Origin: Legionellales bacterium
GTDB taxonomy: Bacteria; Pseudomonadota; Gammaproteobacteria; Berkiellales; Berkiellaceae
Length of the DNA: 64,000 bases
NCBI GenBank assembly: GCA_002708265.1
Contig: PANA01000005.1
Span: 1 to 64,000, forward strand
Reading direction: 5' to 3'
Shown here: in pieces, positions 50,634 through 59,977 of the stretch
How the letters are laid out: each line of letters starts with the position of its first letter
Position numbering within the stretch: the stretch's first letter is position 1
Program-made: the position numbers and the translations under genes
Notes under the pieces: generated by a model
The model's database searches: none
What the model was told of the DNA's origin: nothing
What the model saw: the letters and a program-made list of their open reading frames with translations, nothing else

Positions 50634-50662
50634 AAAAATGGGCCACTATGTGGCCCATTTTT
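50634..50662. terminator. Strong bidirectional terminator after icmX
   Basis: AAAAATGGGCCAC-TAT-GTGGCCCATTTTT is a perfect 13-bp stem with a 3-nt loop and T tracts on both strands. It ends the icmW-icmX transcript 16 bp past the icmX stop. Confidence 0.93.
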
Positions 50663-50677
50663 GATGACTTCGCAAAA

Positions 50678-51604
50678 CTAGTCTAACGCACCAGCTTGCT
50701 GTGGAGAGTAGCTGGAGGCTCCAGCACTCATTTCCTGAGTTGCTCGAATTGCCGCTGTCATTTGACTTTGTAGACCCAAACCAGTCGCAAGCAGCGCCTC
50801 TATACGTTCATTTTGTAAGTACTGTTGATGCTGCATCCAGGTCTGATAAGCTGAAATATGTATCAACTCTCTTAACAGCGCTTCTGTTGGAGCTGTTGCA
50901 ACCATTAAGTGCCAATCTTCATCTTCAATACGATATAGTGCTTCAGTATCCATGACCTCCATCACAGAAGGAGAGCTGCCATCTGGAATACGTCTTGAAT
51001 ACATCCCAGTCAAAGAATGCTGCGCAGCTGACATTGCTGCTTGCGCCACATAATTGTACGCTTCTTTTTCACGATCATCGGCCGTGCTTTCTGGAAGCTC
51101 ATTACCACTTTCTTCCAACTGTCGCTCTAACTCTTCGGCTTCCTCTGGCGTTAAACCAGAACCGCCGCCAGGAAAAGGCATTGTCATGTTCCGTATTAAA
51201 CGAACAATAGAATCACTGTCCCCTCTTGAAATAGAAGAGACCCCTAGCAGCTTGCTGGCATCTACTGCCTTATTGTCTTTACCCCAGTTCTTAATGTAAC
51301 TGTTAGGGCTCTCAGCACTTTTAAGTCCAAGTCCATAACGGACCTCATCTTTCATTTTATTGGACCATTCATCTGCCGCTTTCGCTAAAGATTGTGGGAG
51401 CGTTTCAGAGCGCTCCGCGACAACTTCTAACGACGGGGCTTCTGTGCTGCTTAAAGCGACATCTCTTTCGAATGCAGCCGCATCTAAATCCCCCATGAAC
51501 TCTGTTAGTTGATTAAGATGCTTAGAGCGAGAAATATCATCTGCGAATGCAACGGTGCTGACTGTTGCTAATACACCGGCTATTACTGTTTGCTTGAAGT
51601 CCAT
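50678..51604 (-). CDS. icmX: IcmX-like T4BSS periplasmic protein
   Basis: 308 residues starting MDFKQTVIAGVLATVSTVAFA, a signal peptide. The middle is low in hydrophobics, with a Pro/Gly turn (FPGGGSGLTPEEAEELERQLEE). The C-terminal third (EALYRIEDEDWHLMVATAPTEALLRELIHISAYQTWMQHQQYL in outline, then NERIEALLAT) follows the helical C-terminal pattern of IcmX, a periplasmic/secreted Dot/Icm component that works with DotA. It is third in the operon icmW - small gene - icmX, matching the Legionella icmW-icmX order apart from the extra gene. Identity rests on position and C-terminal pattern. Confidence 0.75.
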   Translation of the reverse strand: MDFKQTVIAGVLATVSTVAFADDISRSKHLNQLTEFMGDLDAAAFERDVALSSTEAPSLEVVAERSETLPQSLAKAADEWSNKMKDEVRYGLGLKSAESPNSYIKNWGKDNKAVDASKLLGVSSISRGDSDSIVRLIRNMTMPFPGGGSGLTPEEAEELERQLEESGNELPESTADDREKEAYNYVAQAAMSAAQHSLTGMYSRRIPDGSSPSVMEVMDTEALYRIEDEDWHLMVATAPTEALLRELIHISAYQTWMQHQQYLQNERIEALLATGLGLQSQMTAAIRATQEMSAGASSYSPQQAGALD

Positions 51605-51607
51605 TCT

Positions 51608-52030
51608 TTAAAATCCCCACATATTACCGCCAGATTTTTGTTTAGAGCCAGAACCACCACTTCCGGAAGACGTACTCCCTGCGCTTCCTGAACCATATGT
51701 TCCCCGAGTGCTTGGGGTATAAGTAGGTTGTTGGTAACGATTATTTTCTTGTCCTGCTTTTTGCCACTGCTCTACATTTGCATCGGAAGAACCGCTATAA
51801 CGATTACGCTGTTCAGCACTTGTATCACTTCCTGAGATGTAAGCCTTCACATTTTTATCTTGTCGCTCGAAAGTCGTCTGCATACTTTTGTTATAGATAG
51901 AGGTCTTCTGTCGATTGTTTTGCTCAACATGACGTTTAATTTGGCTAGCTGAAATAGCATGTGCATCAGGGATAGCAATATATGCAACCAAGCCAGTTAA
52001 CACCATTGATGCTATAAATCCTTTACTCAT
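51608..52030 (-). CDS. Small exported Ser/Gly-rich protein between icmW and icmX
   Basis: 140 residues with a signal peptide (MSKGFIASMVLTGLVAYIAIPDAHA). The mature part is basic and Gln/Asn-rich (KRHVEQNNRQKTSIYNKS), ending in a Ser/Gly-rich disordered tail (GSAGSTSSGSGGSGSKQ) and NMWGF. No Cys. Its start overlaps the icmW stop by 8 bp (ATGAGTAA) and icmX starts 3 bp after it, so it is co-expressed with two Dot/Icm genes. I know of no gene in this position in the Legionella icmVWX operon. It is probably a periplasmic partner of IcmX/DotA, by context only. Confidence 0.7.
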   Translation of the reverse strand: MSKGFIASMVLTGLVAYIAIPDAHAISASQIKRHVEQNNRQKTSIYNKSMQTTFERQDKNVKAYISGSDTSAEQRNRYSGSSDANVEQWQKAGQENNRYQQPTYTPSTRGTYGSGSAGSTSSGSGGSGSKQKSGGNMWGF

Positions 52031-52481
52031 TTTCCTTCTCCAGGGCTCTGATAACTAAATTTACTCGTTCTGGGGCAAAGACTCTGGCTAGCAACTGTAG
52101 CCGCTCAAAAACCAGGTTACGTTTTAAAAATAGTCGAGCGAACGGATTCGCGTTCGCCTCATCCTTAGTGACCTCTTCAGCATGCATTAATATTTTAGAT
52201 GCGGTGCCTGGCTTGACGGAGTCCAGGTACTGCATAATACGTAGTGCCCTAGCGGAAAATACGTTGGCAAGAATTTTGATGAGGTTATCCATATCCTCAA
52301 CTTCAGCTTCAGGGTGAGCATCAAGTGTATCGCCTAAGACAGAGAGCGCCTGATCGATTTCAGTAATATCGTCCAGTGTCCAGTTCTCAACCTGTTCCAT
52401 CGATGTGACAATGCGATACAACGTACGTCTATCGTACTCACACCAAAATATATTTACGGCTTCCCGTGATAAATCAGGCAT
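52023..52481 (-). CDS. icmW: Dot/Icm chaperone IcmW
   Basis: 152 residues, the same size as Legionella IcmW (151). It begins MPDLSREAVNIFWCEYD and has YRIVTSMEQVENWTLDD, ARALRIMQYLDSVKPGTASKILMHAEE and LFLKRNLVFERLQLLARVFAPERVNLVIRALE, a close match from end to end to IcmW as I remember it. IcmW pairs with IcmS to form an acidic chaperone that delivers effectors to the DotL coupling complex. First gene of a minus-strand operon, divergent from icmV. This is the firmest evidence that the locus is a true T4BSS. Confidence 0.93.
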   Translation of the reverse strand: MPDLSREAVNIFWCEYDRRTLYRIVTSMEQVENWTLDDITEIDQALSVLGDTLDAHPEAEVEDMDNLIKILANVFSARALRIMQYLDSVKPGTASKILMHAEEVTKDEANANPFARLFLKRNLVFERLQLLARVFAPERVNLVIRALEKENE

Positions 52482-52503
52482 TAACTCAACCGACCTTTTA
52501 AAG

Positions 52504-52514
52504 CTTACTACTTA
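52504..52514 (-). promoter_or_regulatory. 11-bp word TAAGTAGTAAG upstream of icmW
   Basis: Second copy of the word at 49166-49176; it ends 22 bp before the icmW ATG. The 201-bp icmW/icmV gap should also hold the icmV-dotA promoter, which I could not fix with confidence. Confidence 0.35.
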
Positions 52515-52682
52515 CTGGATAACATGAATGATTTGGCAGCGCAAGTTAGTTGATGCGCTATTTTATCTTACTATCAGTTTAGTGGACCTGAACAACCTTT
52601 TCAAAAGGAATACTTGGCACTGGGCCGAAAAGACCATATATTCTAAGGAGTGCCTGAATTTACCACCGGGGGGCAGCAGCAG

Positions 52683-53153
52683 ATGGGATTCATTAGAGGA
52701 ACCGTTCGCGGTACAGGTCGGGTCCTAGGCCGAATATTCGACTATCGAGTTGATAAATGGATTGGTTATGAGTATTTGAAAGGCACCTTTCAAAAAACTT
52801 ATGACATTGGTAAAGATGTTTTTACTCCAGAACAAGCAACTCACCAAGAAACTTTTAAAGAGGCGATAAATCGTCTTCAGCTAACAGAAGCGGATATCCA
52901 AAAACGCGTCAAAGAGTTTTGGATGTTGCTCATTTTTTATCTGTTGCTGGCTTTTGCTATTTTGGCATATGCGATGTATATGGCATTTCAGGGCGCTGTA
53001 TTAGCCACTATTATGTCTTTCTCCTTATCATTTTACTGTGCGAGTCAGTGTTTTAGATATCACTTCTGGCTGTTTCAGATTAAACATCGAAAGCTAGGTT
53101 GCACGCTTAAAGAGTGGTTTAATTCCAGCATTGATGCGAATGAGGATTCATGA
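52683..53153 (+). CDS. icmV: IcmV-like T4BSS inner-membrane protein
   Basis: ATG 52683, after a GGGGGG run, gives 156 residues; a GTG at 52650 overlaps its own would-be Shine-Dalgarno and is less likely. A soluble N-terminus with FDYRVDKWIGYEYLKGTF is followed by two adjacent membrane segments (about 80-101 and 103-122), then FRYHFWLFQIKHRKLGCTLKEWF, the conserved C-terminal IcmV signature. In Legionella icmV heads the icmVWX operon, divergent from dotA; here it heads the dotA side instead. Its stop overlaps the first dotA by 4 bp (ATGA). Confidence 0.85.
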   Translation: MGFIRGTVRGTGRVLGRIFDYRVDKWIGYEYLKGTFQKTYDIGKDVFTPEQATHQETFKEAINRLQLTEADIQKRVKEFWMLLIFYLLLAFAILAYAMYMAFQGAVLATIMSFSLSFYCASQCFRYHFWLFQIKHRKLGCTLKEWFNSSIDANEDS

Positions 53154-55360
53154 AACACCGCATCGCTGCACTTTTACTCTTAAGCTTATACAGCACAGCG
53201 GCCTTTGCCGCTTCAAGTGATTTAGGTTTATTTCAACCACCGCCGACTGATCGTTCGGTATATTATCTAACCCTAATATTCGGAACCGTTGGAACCATTT
53301 TAGATGGTTCCAATGTTGGAAACCCCTTAATAGGTCACTTATTCCGAACATTCAACACTTCTATTTTTGTTGTTGGCGTTTGCTTTATTTCTATATCAGC
53401 AATTACCAGCATTATCAGAATGGGGGCCGAGGGCGCAATATTAGGTCGCCAAGTTTCTAATCTATGGGTTCCCGTTCGTTCTGCTGTTGGTCTTTTAATT
53501 TTGACGCCAACGGCAAGTGGTTATTGTTTTTTACAAGTACTAGCGATGTGGATCATTTTAAATGGAATTGGCGCAGCTGATGCCGTGTGGAATGTGATGC
53601 TTGAGAACACATTCAACACTGTATCAGTCAGTGCAATTGAATCTGCAGATGGTCCATTAACTAAACATCTTTTTAAAATGGCAGTCTGCCAAGAATTCTT
53701 TAACACAGAAAAAGCAGCCCTGGATTTTGACTCTGAAATGCCTGACTACTTAGGCAGAAACTCTGTCTTTTATCATACGCTCACTGATGATTCAGACACG
53801 ATGGTAAATTACACTGCGGTAATGGGGCCTGTTGATCAAGATCATGAAAACGTTTTTCTATGTGGTGGTCTTTTGATGCCACCATATGATCGCCCTCCTC
53901 TAAGCGAGAATGTCACCGCAAGAGAGCTAGCCCTAGATACACATCTTCGAACATACCATCAAGCTATTCGGGATATGTATCCTGCCGCCTACGAAGTTGT
54001 TCATACAGGTCAGGGTGACTGGATAGGCTTTTCGTCACTACACAATGCGCGTCTTCTAATGCGAACAGCTCTTGCTAATGGACTCACGCGTGAAGCCTTA
54101 GGACTGCCAGACACGACCTCAAATAATGCCATACAAGAACGTGCTAGCGCGGATGGTTGGATTCATGCTGGGAGTATGTATTTCACCCTTATGACCGCTA
54201 CTCAACAAGAAACTGCCGCCTTATTTTTAACCCCTGATCCTGTAGAAATTAGCTTTAGAGATATAAAAATCGCGATTGGTAAAAATCCGGGAGCAGAGTT
54301 TTATGATCATATGAATAACATTGTTGATCAGTACTGGAACCGATATCAGGAATATAAAAGCGGTCTTTCAGCAGGCGCCAATCGAGCTTCAGGAAAATTG
54401 AAGCTTAAGGGTTCAAATTCTAATAATGCAATGGGAATTCAAATTATTCCTGATGTTACGCCGTTAACTATGCGACTTATCAACGCCATTTCACACAATG
54501 AAGCAGATCCCATTTATGCCCTGTCCAAGGTTGGAATCTGGATTATCCAAATTATTGAAATGATGTGGTTCATCACTATCTTAACCTCAATCACTGTGGC
54601 CATTGTCGCCGGTGTTATGAACAGTACGGTTGGTGGTGGTGACGCAATTATGGTTATCGTCGAAATTCTAGCCATGATCATGAACCTTGTCATGGTTCTT
54701 TTCTGGGCTGGTGCCGTTCTTATCGGCATCTATTTGCCAATGATTCCTTACTTAGTCTATCTAGTGGCCTCAATAGGATGGTTTACCTTAGTCATAGAGG
54801 CAATGACAGCAGCACCACTAGTTGCACTAGGGTTTCTAGCACCAAATCAAGAAGAATTTGGTAAAGCCGGCCACGGGATGATGCTAATTACCAATGTCTT
54901 TCTACGACCAATGTTAATGGTCGTAGGGTTTGCAGCTGCGACTGAACTTGTTCGCATTATGGCTCGCATTCTTCATTATGGGTTCCAGTCAACTTTAAGT
55001 TCCCAGGTCGGAGCAACCGGTATTTTTGCTGCTATTGCGATTATGGGGTTATACATAGGAATTATCCTGAGCATTGTCAATGAGTGCTTTAGTTTGATCT
55101 ACGTACTTCCTGACCGAGTCATGCGCTGGATTGGTCTAGCACCTGAGCAGTCTTCTGCTGAGCGTGCTCTCAAGCAAATGAAGCAAAAATCTGATGAAGC
55201 TGGTAAAACCTCTCAAGAAATGGGCCAAGGGGCAGCGCAGTTCCTTACTGAAAAAGCCAAAGGGGCAGCTGGTTCTGATAAGAAAGAATCCTCTGGCGGT
55301 GAAGGTGGCAGCGGCGGCGGCGGTGGCGGCAGCAGTGGCGGTGGCGGAGGCGGAGGCTAA
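53150..55360 (+). CDS. dotA: DotA/TraY-family T4BSS protein, copy 1
   Basis: 736 residues: signal peptide (MKHRIAALLLLSLYSTAAFA), then TDRSVYYLTLIFGTVGT, membrane helices at about 68-90 and 110-145 (with TPTASGYCFLQVL), a periplasmic middle region (about 150-450) containing ADGWIHAGSMY, a C-terminal membrane block (about 460-650) and LPDRVMRWIG (653-662). After a short helix (GQGAAQFLTEKAKG) it ends in an almost pure Gly tail. This is the DotA/TraY layout; Legionella DotA is longer (about 1048), so this is nearer TraY in size. DotA is a polytopic inner-membrane protein essential for effector export. First of four tandem copies, coupled to icmV by ATGA. Confidence 0.9.
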   Translation: MKHRIAALLLLSLYSTAAFAASSDLGLFQPPPTDRSVYYLTLIFGTVGTILDGSNVGNPLIGHLFRTFNTSIFVVGVCFISISAITSIIRMGAEGAILGRQVSNLWVPVRSAVGLLILTPTASGYCFLQVLAMWIILNGIGAADAVWNVMLENTFNTVSVSAIESADGPLTKHLFKMAVCQEFFNTEKAALDFDSEMPDYLGRNSVFYHTLTDDSDTMVNYTAVMGPVDQDHENVFLCGGLLMPPYDRPPLSENVTARELALDTHLRTYHQAIRDMYPAAYEVVHTGQGDWIGFSSLHNARLLMRTALANGLTREALGLPDTTSNNAIQERASADGWIHAGSMYFTLMTATQQETAALFLTPDPVEISFRDIKIAIGKNPGAEFYDHMNNIVDQYWNRYQEYKSGLSAGANRASGKLKLKGSNSNNAMGIQIIPDVTPLTMRLINAISHNEADPIYALSKVGIWIIQIIEMMWFITILTSITVAIVAGVMNSTVGGGDAIMVIVEILAMIMNLVMVLFWAGAVLIGIYLPMIPYLVYLVASIGWFTLVIEAMTAAPLVALGFLAPNQEEFGKAGHGMMLITNVFLRPMLMVVGFAAATELVRIMARILHYGFQSTLSSQVGATGIFAAIAIMGLYIGIILSIVNECFSLIYVLPDRVMRWIGLAPEQSSAERALKQMKQKSDEAGKTSQEMGQGAAQFLTEKAKGAAGSDKKESSGGEGGSGGGGGGSSGGGGGGG

Positions 55361-55362
55361 TA

Positions 55363-57651
55363 ATGACGCCCAGATCGCCGCTTAAATTATTGCTGATTTT
55401 TATTGGCGCTTTAACTCCGGCTATTGCTCAAGCTGCGATATTTCCTAGCCCACCAACTGATGTTTCTACATACTATTTGGGGTTAATATTTGGTAGCGTT
55501 ACAGGGGTTTTAGCGCCAGATCTATCAAACCCCTTACTGGGCCATTTGTTCAGACAGTTTAACTTTGCGATATTGTCTGTCGGTGGACTAATCCTCTCGT
55601 ATGGTACAATTACTTCGGCTATCAATACAGCTCAGGAAGGTCAGTTTTTAGGACAAAGATGGTCATCCGCAATGGTCCCCTTGCGAGCTATCTTTGGTTT
55701 TGGCCTACTGATTCCAACTGCAAGTGGTTATAGCACCATCCAACTTCTAGTTATGTGGATCATTCTTCAGGGAGTTGGGTTTGCCAATATGATTTGGGAA
55801 GATGTATTGGCCAATTATGAAGCCGGATATAGTATTTCACTTCCAAATCCAATTCAGCATTTAGACCAAGCAAATGAAGCCCTATTTAGATCTGCTGTCT
55901 GTGCCCAATACAATATGACGCTTGCCAGCGGCAAAACTGTACCCGTTTTAGTCAAAGAAACCACACCCGAATCGGAGCGCAATGATCCACCGCGGCGCTT
56001 GATTGGTAAAAGTGACTTAGTCACAATTTATCAACCCATCGGAGATCCCTCAAAAGTATATGTTGGACTGGCTGATAAAGACGGCCGTGAATCTCATTTA
56101 TGTGGACAAATTGACCTTTTTACATTGAGTCATTTAAATGCTAGTGAGCAAGCCAGTATGTACTCTGATCAATATCAAGCTTTTCGAAAAGTATTTGAGA
56201 TGTATCAAACGGCTGCACGTGAAGCTGCGCAAAGTCCGATAGACTCTGTAGCAACACGTCCTGTAAGAACGGTTTATTGGACTCAAAAGGGTATTTTATC
56301 ATCTGGAAAACTAATACTAGAATCGTATTTCGCTGACATAAAGCTTCGTTATAGCAAACCAAACAACTTGCGAGCCCAGGTTAGCGAAAACGCCAAAAAA
56401 AATGGCTGGATACTAGCTGGAGCATACTATAGAGAGCTAGTAGGTAAAGCCGCAGCCTCTGGTACCACCATCAGCAGCATCCCTGTTCTTGACGCAGACA
56501 GCGTTCCTAGTGGCGATCTTAATCCAGCGAAACCAAATCGCAAAGGTCCAGACGGGATGAAAGTCGCTGTTTTTCAAAACTACTATGACCGCGCAAATAC
56601 TTACATTGAATATTCTGAGTCAAATGCTTATTCACCTGGAACAGGTTCCATTTCCTTGCCAAAGCGTGGCGGAGGTATGCCTGAACCCTTTGGAAAGATA
56701 TTCCAGCCTATCTTTGGTGGCATCACAAGCTATGTAACAAAAAACGTATCTGGTGGAAAAGGACAAGATCCCCTCCTCAGAATTGCTTACTTTGGCCAAT
56801 CTCTAATGGCTCTCATTGAAAATCTATGGTTTTCTGCTGTAGGGGTAGCGGCGGTTCTTGCATTTGTCTCCTCATTTGTCACTTGGTCGCAACCTATGGG
56901 GCATGTTGTACAAGTCCTAATTAAGATTGTTATTCCGCTTATCACAGCAATGATGCTTTTCCTTTGGGCTCCCGCTGCAATGATGGGCGTTCTACTGCCC
57001 TTGATCCCATTCATATATTTTTCTCTTGGGGCAATTCAATGGTTGGTTTTATGTGTCGAAGCAATGGCAGCTGGTCCAATTATCGCTCTTGGTTTTGCAA
57101 CCCCCTCTCAGGAAGAGTACGGAAAATCAATGCATTCACTAATGTTGCTTTTCAATCTGTTTCTTCGCCCTGCCCTTCTTTTATTTGGTTTTGTATTTGG
57201 CGCACGTCTAGCCATCACCATTTTTGAGATGCTCAATTATGGATTTACTGCCGCATTAAACGAAGCGGTCGGAACATTAGGTTTGTTTGGCGCAATTGCG
57301 ATCGTCTTATTCTATGCCGGTATCTGTCATATTTTAATTACAGAATGTTTTGCCCCTATCTACTTGTTGCCCGATCGTGTAATACGATGGATTGGTGGAG
57401 TTGCTGAACAAACAGCCTCCAGCATTACTTCTGGCGCCCAAGAAGTTGAGAGCAAACAAAAACAAGGGGATGAAATCGCTGTCAGCGCCTCTAGCGCTAT
57501 CGCCAAAAAGCTTAGTGAAAAACTGGAACAAGAAGATGATGATAAAGAATCATCAGAGGGTGGTGAAAAAGGCAAAGACGGTGGTGGTAACTCTGGCGGC
57601 GGCGGTGGCGCCGGCGGAGGCGGTACAGCCGCTGGCGGAGGCGGTGCATAA
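55363..57651 (+). CDS. dotA: DotA/TraY-family T4BSS protein, copy 2
   Basis: 762 residues: signal peptide (LKLLLIFIGALTPAIAQA), TDVSTYYLGLIFGSVTG, helices with FGLLIPTASGYSTIQLL, periplasmic middle with NGWILAGAYYREL (about 347-359; the usual Ala-Asp before Gly-Trp is changed), C-terminal membrane block, LPDRVIRWIGG (about 669-679), then SAIAKKLSEKLEQEDDDKE and a Gly-rich tail (GGGNSGGGGGAGGGG). It starts 2 bp after copy 1. The SGY lacks the following Cys found in the other three copies, which may break a disulphide. Confidence 0.9.
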   Translation: MTPRSPLKLLLIFIGALTPAIAQAAIFPSPPTDVSTYYLGLIFGSVTGVLAPDLSNPLLGHLFRQFNFAILSVGGLILSYGTITSAINTAQEGQFLGQRWSSAMVPLRAIFGFGLLIPTASGYSTIQLLVMWIILQGVGFANMIWEDVLANYEAGYSISLPNPIQHLDQANEALFRSAVCAQYNMTLASGKTVPVLVKETTPESERNDPPRRLIGKSDLVTIYQPIGDPSKVYVGLADKDGRESHLCGQIDLFTLSHLNASEQASMYSDQYQAFRKVFEMYQTAAREAAQSPIDSVATRPVRTVYWTQKGILSSGKLILESYFADIKLRYSKPNNLRAQVSENAKKNGWILAGAYYRELVGKAAASGTTISSIPVLDADSVPSGDLNPAKPNRKGPDGMKVAVFQNYYDRANTYIEYSESNAYSPGTGSISLPKRGGGMPEPFGKIFQPIFGGITSYVTKNVSGGKGQDPLLRIAYFGQSLMALIENLWFSAVGVAAVLAFVSSFVTWSQPMGHVVQVLIKIVIPLITAMMLFLWAPAAMMGVLLPLIPFIYFSLGAIQWLVLCVEAMAAGPIIALGFATPSQEEYGKSMHSLMLLFNLFLRPALLLFGFVFGARLAITIFEMLNYGFTAALNEAVGTLGLFGAIAIVLFYAGICHILITECFAPIYLLPDRVIRWIGGVAEQTASSITSGAQEVESKQKQGDEIAVSASSAIAKKLSEKLEQEDDDKESSEGGEKGKDGGGNSGGGGGAGGGGTAAGGGGA

Positions 57652-59972
57652 TGCTTAGACTGTTGTTATCGATTACTTTAATATTATTTGCCTCTCCAGT
57701 ATTTGCTGTAGATGTTTTTGAGTCTCCGATTTCAGATCAGTCACTTTACTATCTCGGTCAGATATTTGGAAACATGGGTACAACCCTTCAACCAGACGAC
57801 TTCGTCAATAATGGTATTCCAGAAATGTTTCGGGTGTTTAATACCTCTCTTCTTTCCATGGGCGCTATCGTTGTTGGCTATATCTCCGTAATATCTATCG
57901 TTCAGACAGCAAAAGAAGGTGAAATATTAGGGAAAAAATGGTCTTCTGTTTGGTTGCCTATGCGAGCCATTTCAGGTCTAGGCATGTTAATTCCTCAAGC
58001 CTCTGGCTATTGTTCCGCTCAGGTCATTATGATTTGGATTGTTGCACAAGGTGTTGGCGCTGCAAATATGCTTTGGGATGTTGTCCTAGATAATTATGAA
58101 GCGGGCTACAGTATGACCGTTCCCTCTCCTTTGATGGGGTTGGAGTCAACTGCTGAGGGTGTTTTCAAAGCTGCTGTTTGCATGGGAATGGCAAATCAGG
58201 ATCCGGGCAAATATGACCTTAAAGGACCAATAGAGCTTTACTCTGCTCAAGGAGGCTCTTGGCTTTATTTTGGCTCTACTTCAGCATCAAACTCTAACCA
58301 TCCCCACGTCTGTGGAAGAATCCAACTCATCACTGCGAATGATGGTGGGGTTAGTGACTCAAAAAACCAAGAAGTCTGGGATATTCAAAAGTCAGCATTT
58401 GAAGCACTGGTTACTTATTACCAACCATATGTTGAAGAAGCTTTAACAAGTGAAAGCTTAACTCCCTTTGAAGATCCGGAAGCAGAAGAACTCGTCCCTG
58501 TTTGGGAAGGAGACAATAACTTTCTACAATATGGAAAGTCACTTCTAGGTGATTTTTTTGAACAAATTCGTCAATTAAACTATTTCTCATATGATTCTGC
58601 CCGAGCAGCCTTGGGGCAAGATGCTAGAGCTGATGGCTGGATGTATGCAGGAAGCTATTACTCTCGATTAGTTACAAACACATCAAGCCAAAATGCTAAT
58701 GTGAACAGCGTGCCTCAAATGAAGGCTGACAGTCGCTCAGCCCGCATCCCTGAAGATAACATTGGTGATGAGTTAAGAAATCGCTATCGCTTTCTTGCTG
58801 GCGAATACTTAAATTATAACGATACCGGTCTAGGGGGCAGCTCAAAGGAAAAAATCGCTATCTCACAAAAAGGTGGCGGCTCAATGCCTGGAATCGTCAG
58901 CGTTATTTTTGGACCTATTTTTAGTGACACCATGAAGTTTTTTATGAACTTCATTTCAAACCAAGCCCCTATTTCTGGCCCCACAGGCGTTAGTATGAGT
59001 GATCCCTTAGTCTCAATGGGCATCGCTGGAAACACTATCGTCCAAATCATCGAAGCAGCCTATATCTATGGCATATTAGGTGGAATTATTTTAATCGGTG
59101 TTGCTTACATAATGGGTGGGCATCAACCTGCTGGTTGGGTTATGTCTGCCGTTGCTAAGTTTCTTATTCCATTTATCGTATTTCTGGTTACCATACTCTT
59201 AACAGCTGGACTCATGCTGGGGATATATATCCCACTTATTCCCTATATGATTTTTTTATTTGGTACGATTGGCTGGTTTATTACGGTAATCGAAGCTGTA
59301 GCAGCAGCGCCAATATTAGCCCTAGGTTTGGCAATACCTTCACAAGACCAGTGGGGTAAAGCTTCTCACGGACTACTTCTTGTTTTAAACCTATTTATGC
59401 GCCCCCCACTGATGATCATTGGTTTTATAGCAGCCGCTCGTATTCTTATGACCGGTGCAGACCTCATTAACTATTCTTTTCGCCCTGCTCTGAATGCTAT
59501 GGGCGGAGAGCTGGGCGTCATAGCTATTCCTGGTGTGGTGATGCTTTATGCAGGCCTAATGATCCTGGTTGTTAATGAGGGCTTCCAGCTAATCAATGTT
59601 CTACCCGATCGCGTTATTCGCTGGATTGGTGGCCAACCAGAAAGCGTTGCTTCTAGAGCGCAAGCAATGGAAGGCCAAGCGAAAGAAAGCTTCCAACAAG
59701 CCTCTGCCACCTCTGAAAAAGTGGCCGCGGGTGCTGCCAAATGGCTCGCCGAAAAAATGGGCGGAGAAGATAAGGATGAAGATGGCGTCGAGGGTGGCGA
59801 GAAGAAGAATGAAGAAGCTGAAAAAGACGCTGGCAAGGATCCTGTTAACAGAGACGCAGCAGGTCCGTCTGATAGTAACAACCCTCCTTCAGGCGGAACA
59901 ACCGATAGCTCTGAAGGGGATGGTGGCAATAGTGGCTCTGGACCAAGACCTGGGACCTCGTTAGATCCTTAA
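57651..59972 (+). CDS. dotA: DotA/TraY-family T4BSS protein, copy 3
   Basis: 773 residues with the same plan: short signal peptide (LLLSITLILFASPVFA), SDQSLYYLGQIFGNMGT, LIPQASGYCSAQVIMIWIV, ADGWMYAGSYYSRL (about 327-340), C-terminal membrane block with IPLIPYMIFLFGTIGW, LPDRVIRWIGG (about 651-661), the helix VAAGAAKWLAEKM and an acidic tail (EDKDEDGVEGG) that ends in Ser/Gly/Pro. Its ATG shares one base with the copy 2 stop (TAATG). Closest in feel to copy 4. Confidence 0.9.
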   Translation: MLRLLLSITLILFASPVFAVDVFESPISDQSLYYLGQIFGNMGTTLQPDDFVNNGIPEMFRVFNTSLLSMGAIVVGYISVISIVQTAKEGEILGKKWSSVWLPMRAISGLGMLIPQASGYCSAQVIMIWIVAQGVGAANMLWDVVLDNYEAGYSMTVPSPLMGLESTAEGVFKAAVCMGMANQDPGKYDLKGPIELYSAQGGSWLYFGSTSASNSNHPHVCGRIQLITANDGGVSDSKNQEVWDIQKSAFEALVTYYQPYVEEALTSESLTPFEDPEAEELVPVWEGDNNFLQYGKSLLGDFFEQIRQLNYFSYDSARAALGQDARADGWMYAGSYYSRLVTNTSSQNANVNSVPQMKADSRSARIPEDNIGDELRNRYRFLAGEYLNYNDTGLGGSSKEKIAISQKGGGSMPGIVSVIFGPIFSDTMKFFMNFISNQAPISGPTGVSMSDPLVSMGIAGNTIVQIIEAAYIYGILGGIILIGVAYIMGGHQPAGWVMSAVAKFLIPFIVFLVTILLTAGLMLGIYIPLIPYMIFLFGTIGWFITVIEAVAAAPILALGLAIPSQDQWGKASHGLLLVLNLFMRPPLMIIGFIAAARILMTGADLINYSFRPALNAMGGELGVIAIPGVVMLYAGLMILVVNEGFQLINVLPDRVIRWIGGQPESVASRAQAMEGQAKESFQQASATSEKVAAGAAKWLAEKMGGEDKDEDGVEGGEKKNEEAEKDAGKDPVNRDAAGPSDSNNPPSGGTTDSSEGDGGNSGSGPRPGTSLDP

Positions 59973-59977
59973 AGGGA

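Noticed and set aside
50617-50658. Upstream ATG at 50658 for the polytopic membrane protein
   Set aside because: The added codons lie in the stem of the icmX terminator; ATG 50616 is preceded by a plausible AGAGAAG ribosome-binding site.
52650-52682. GTG start for IcmV
   Set aside because: The TAAGGAG that could serve as its Shine-Dalgarno overlaps the GTG itself; ATG 52683 matches the expected IcmV N-terminus better, though not decisively.
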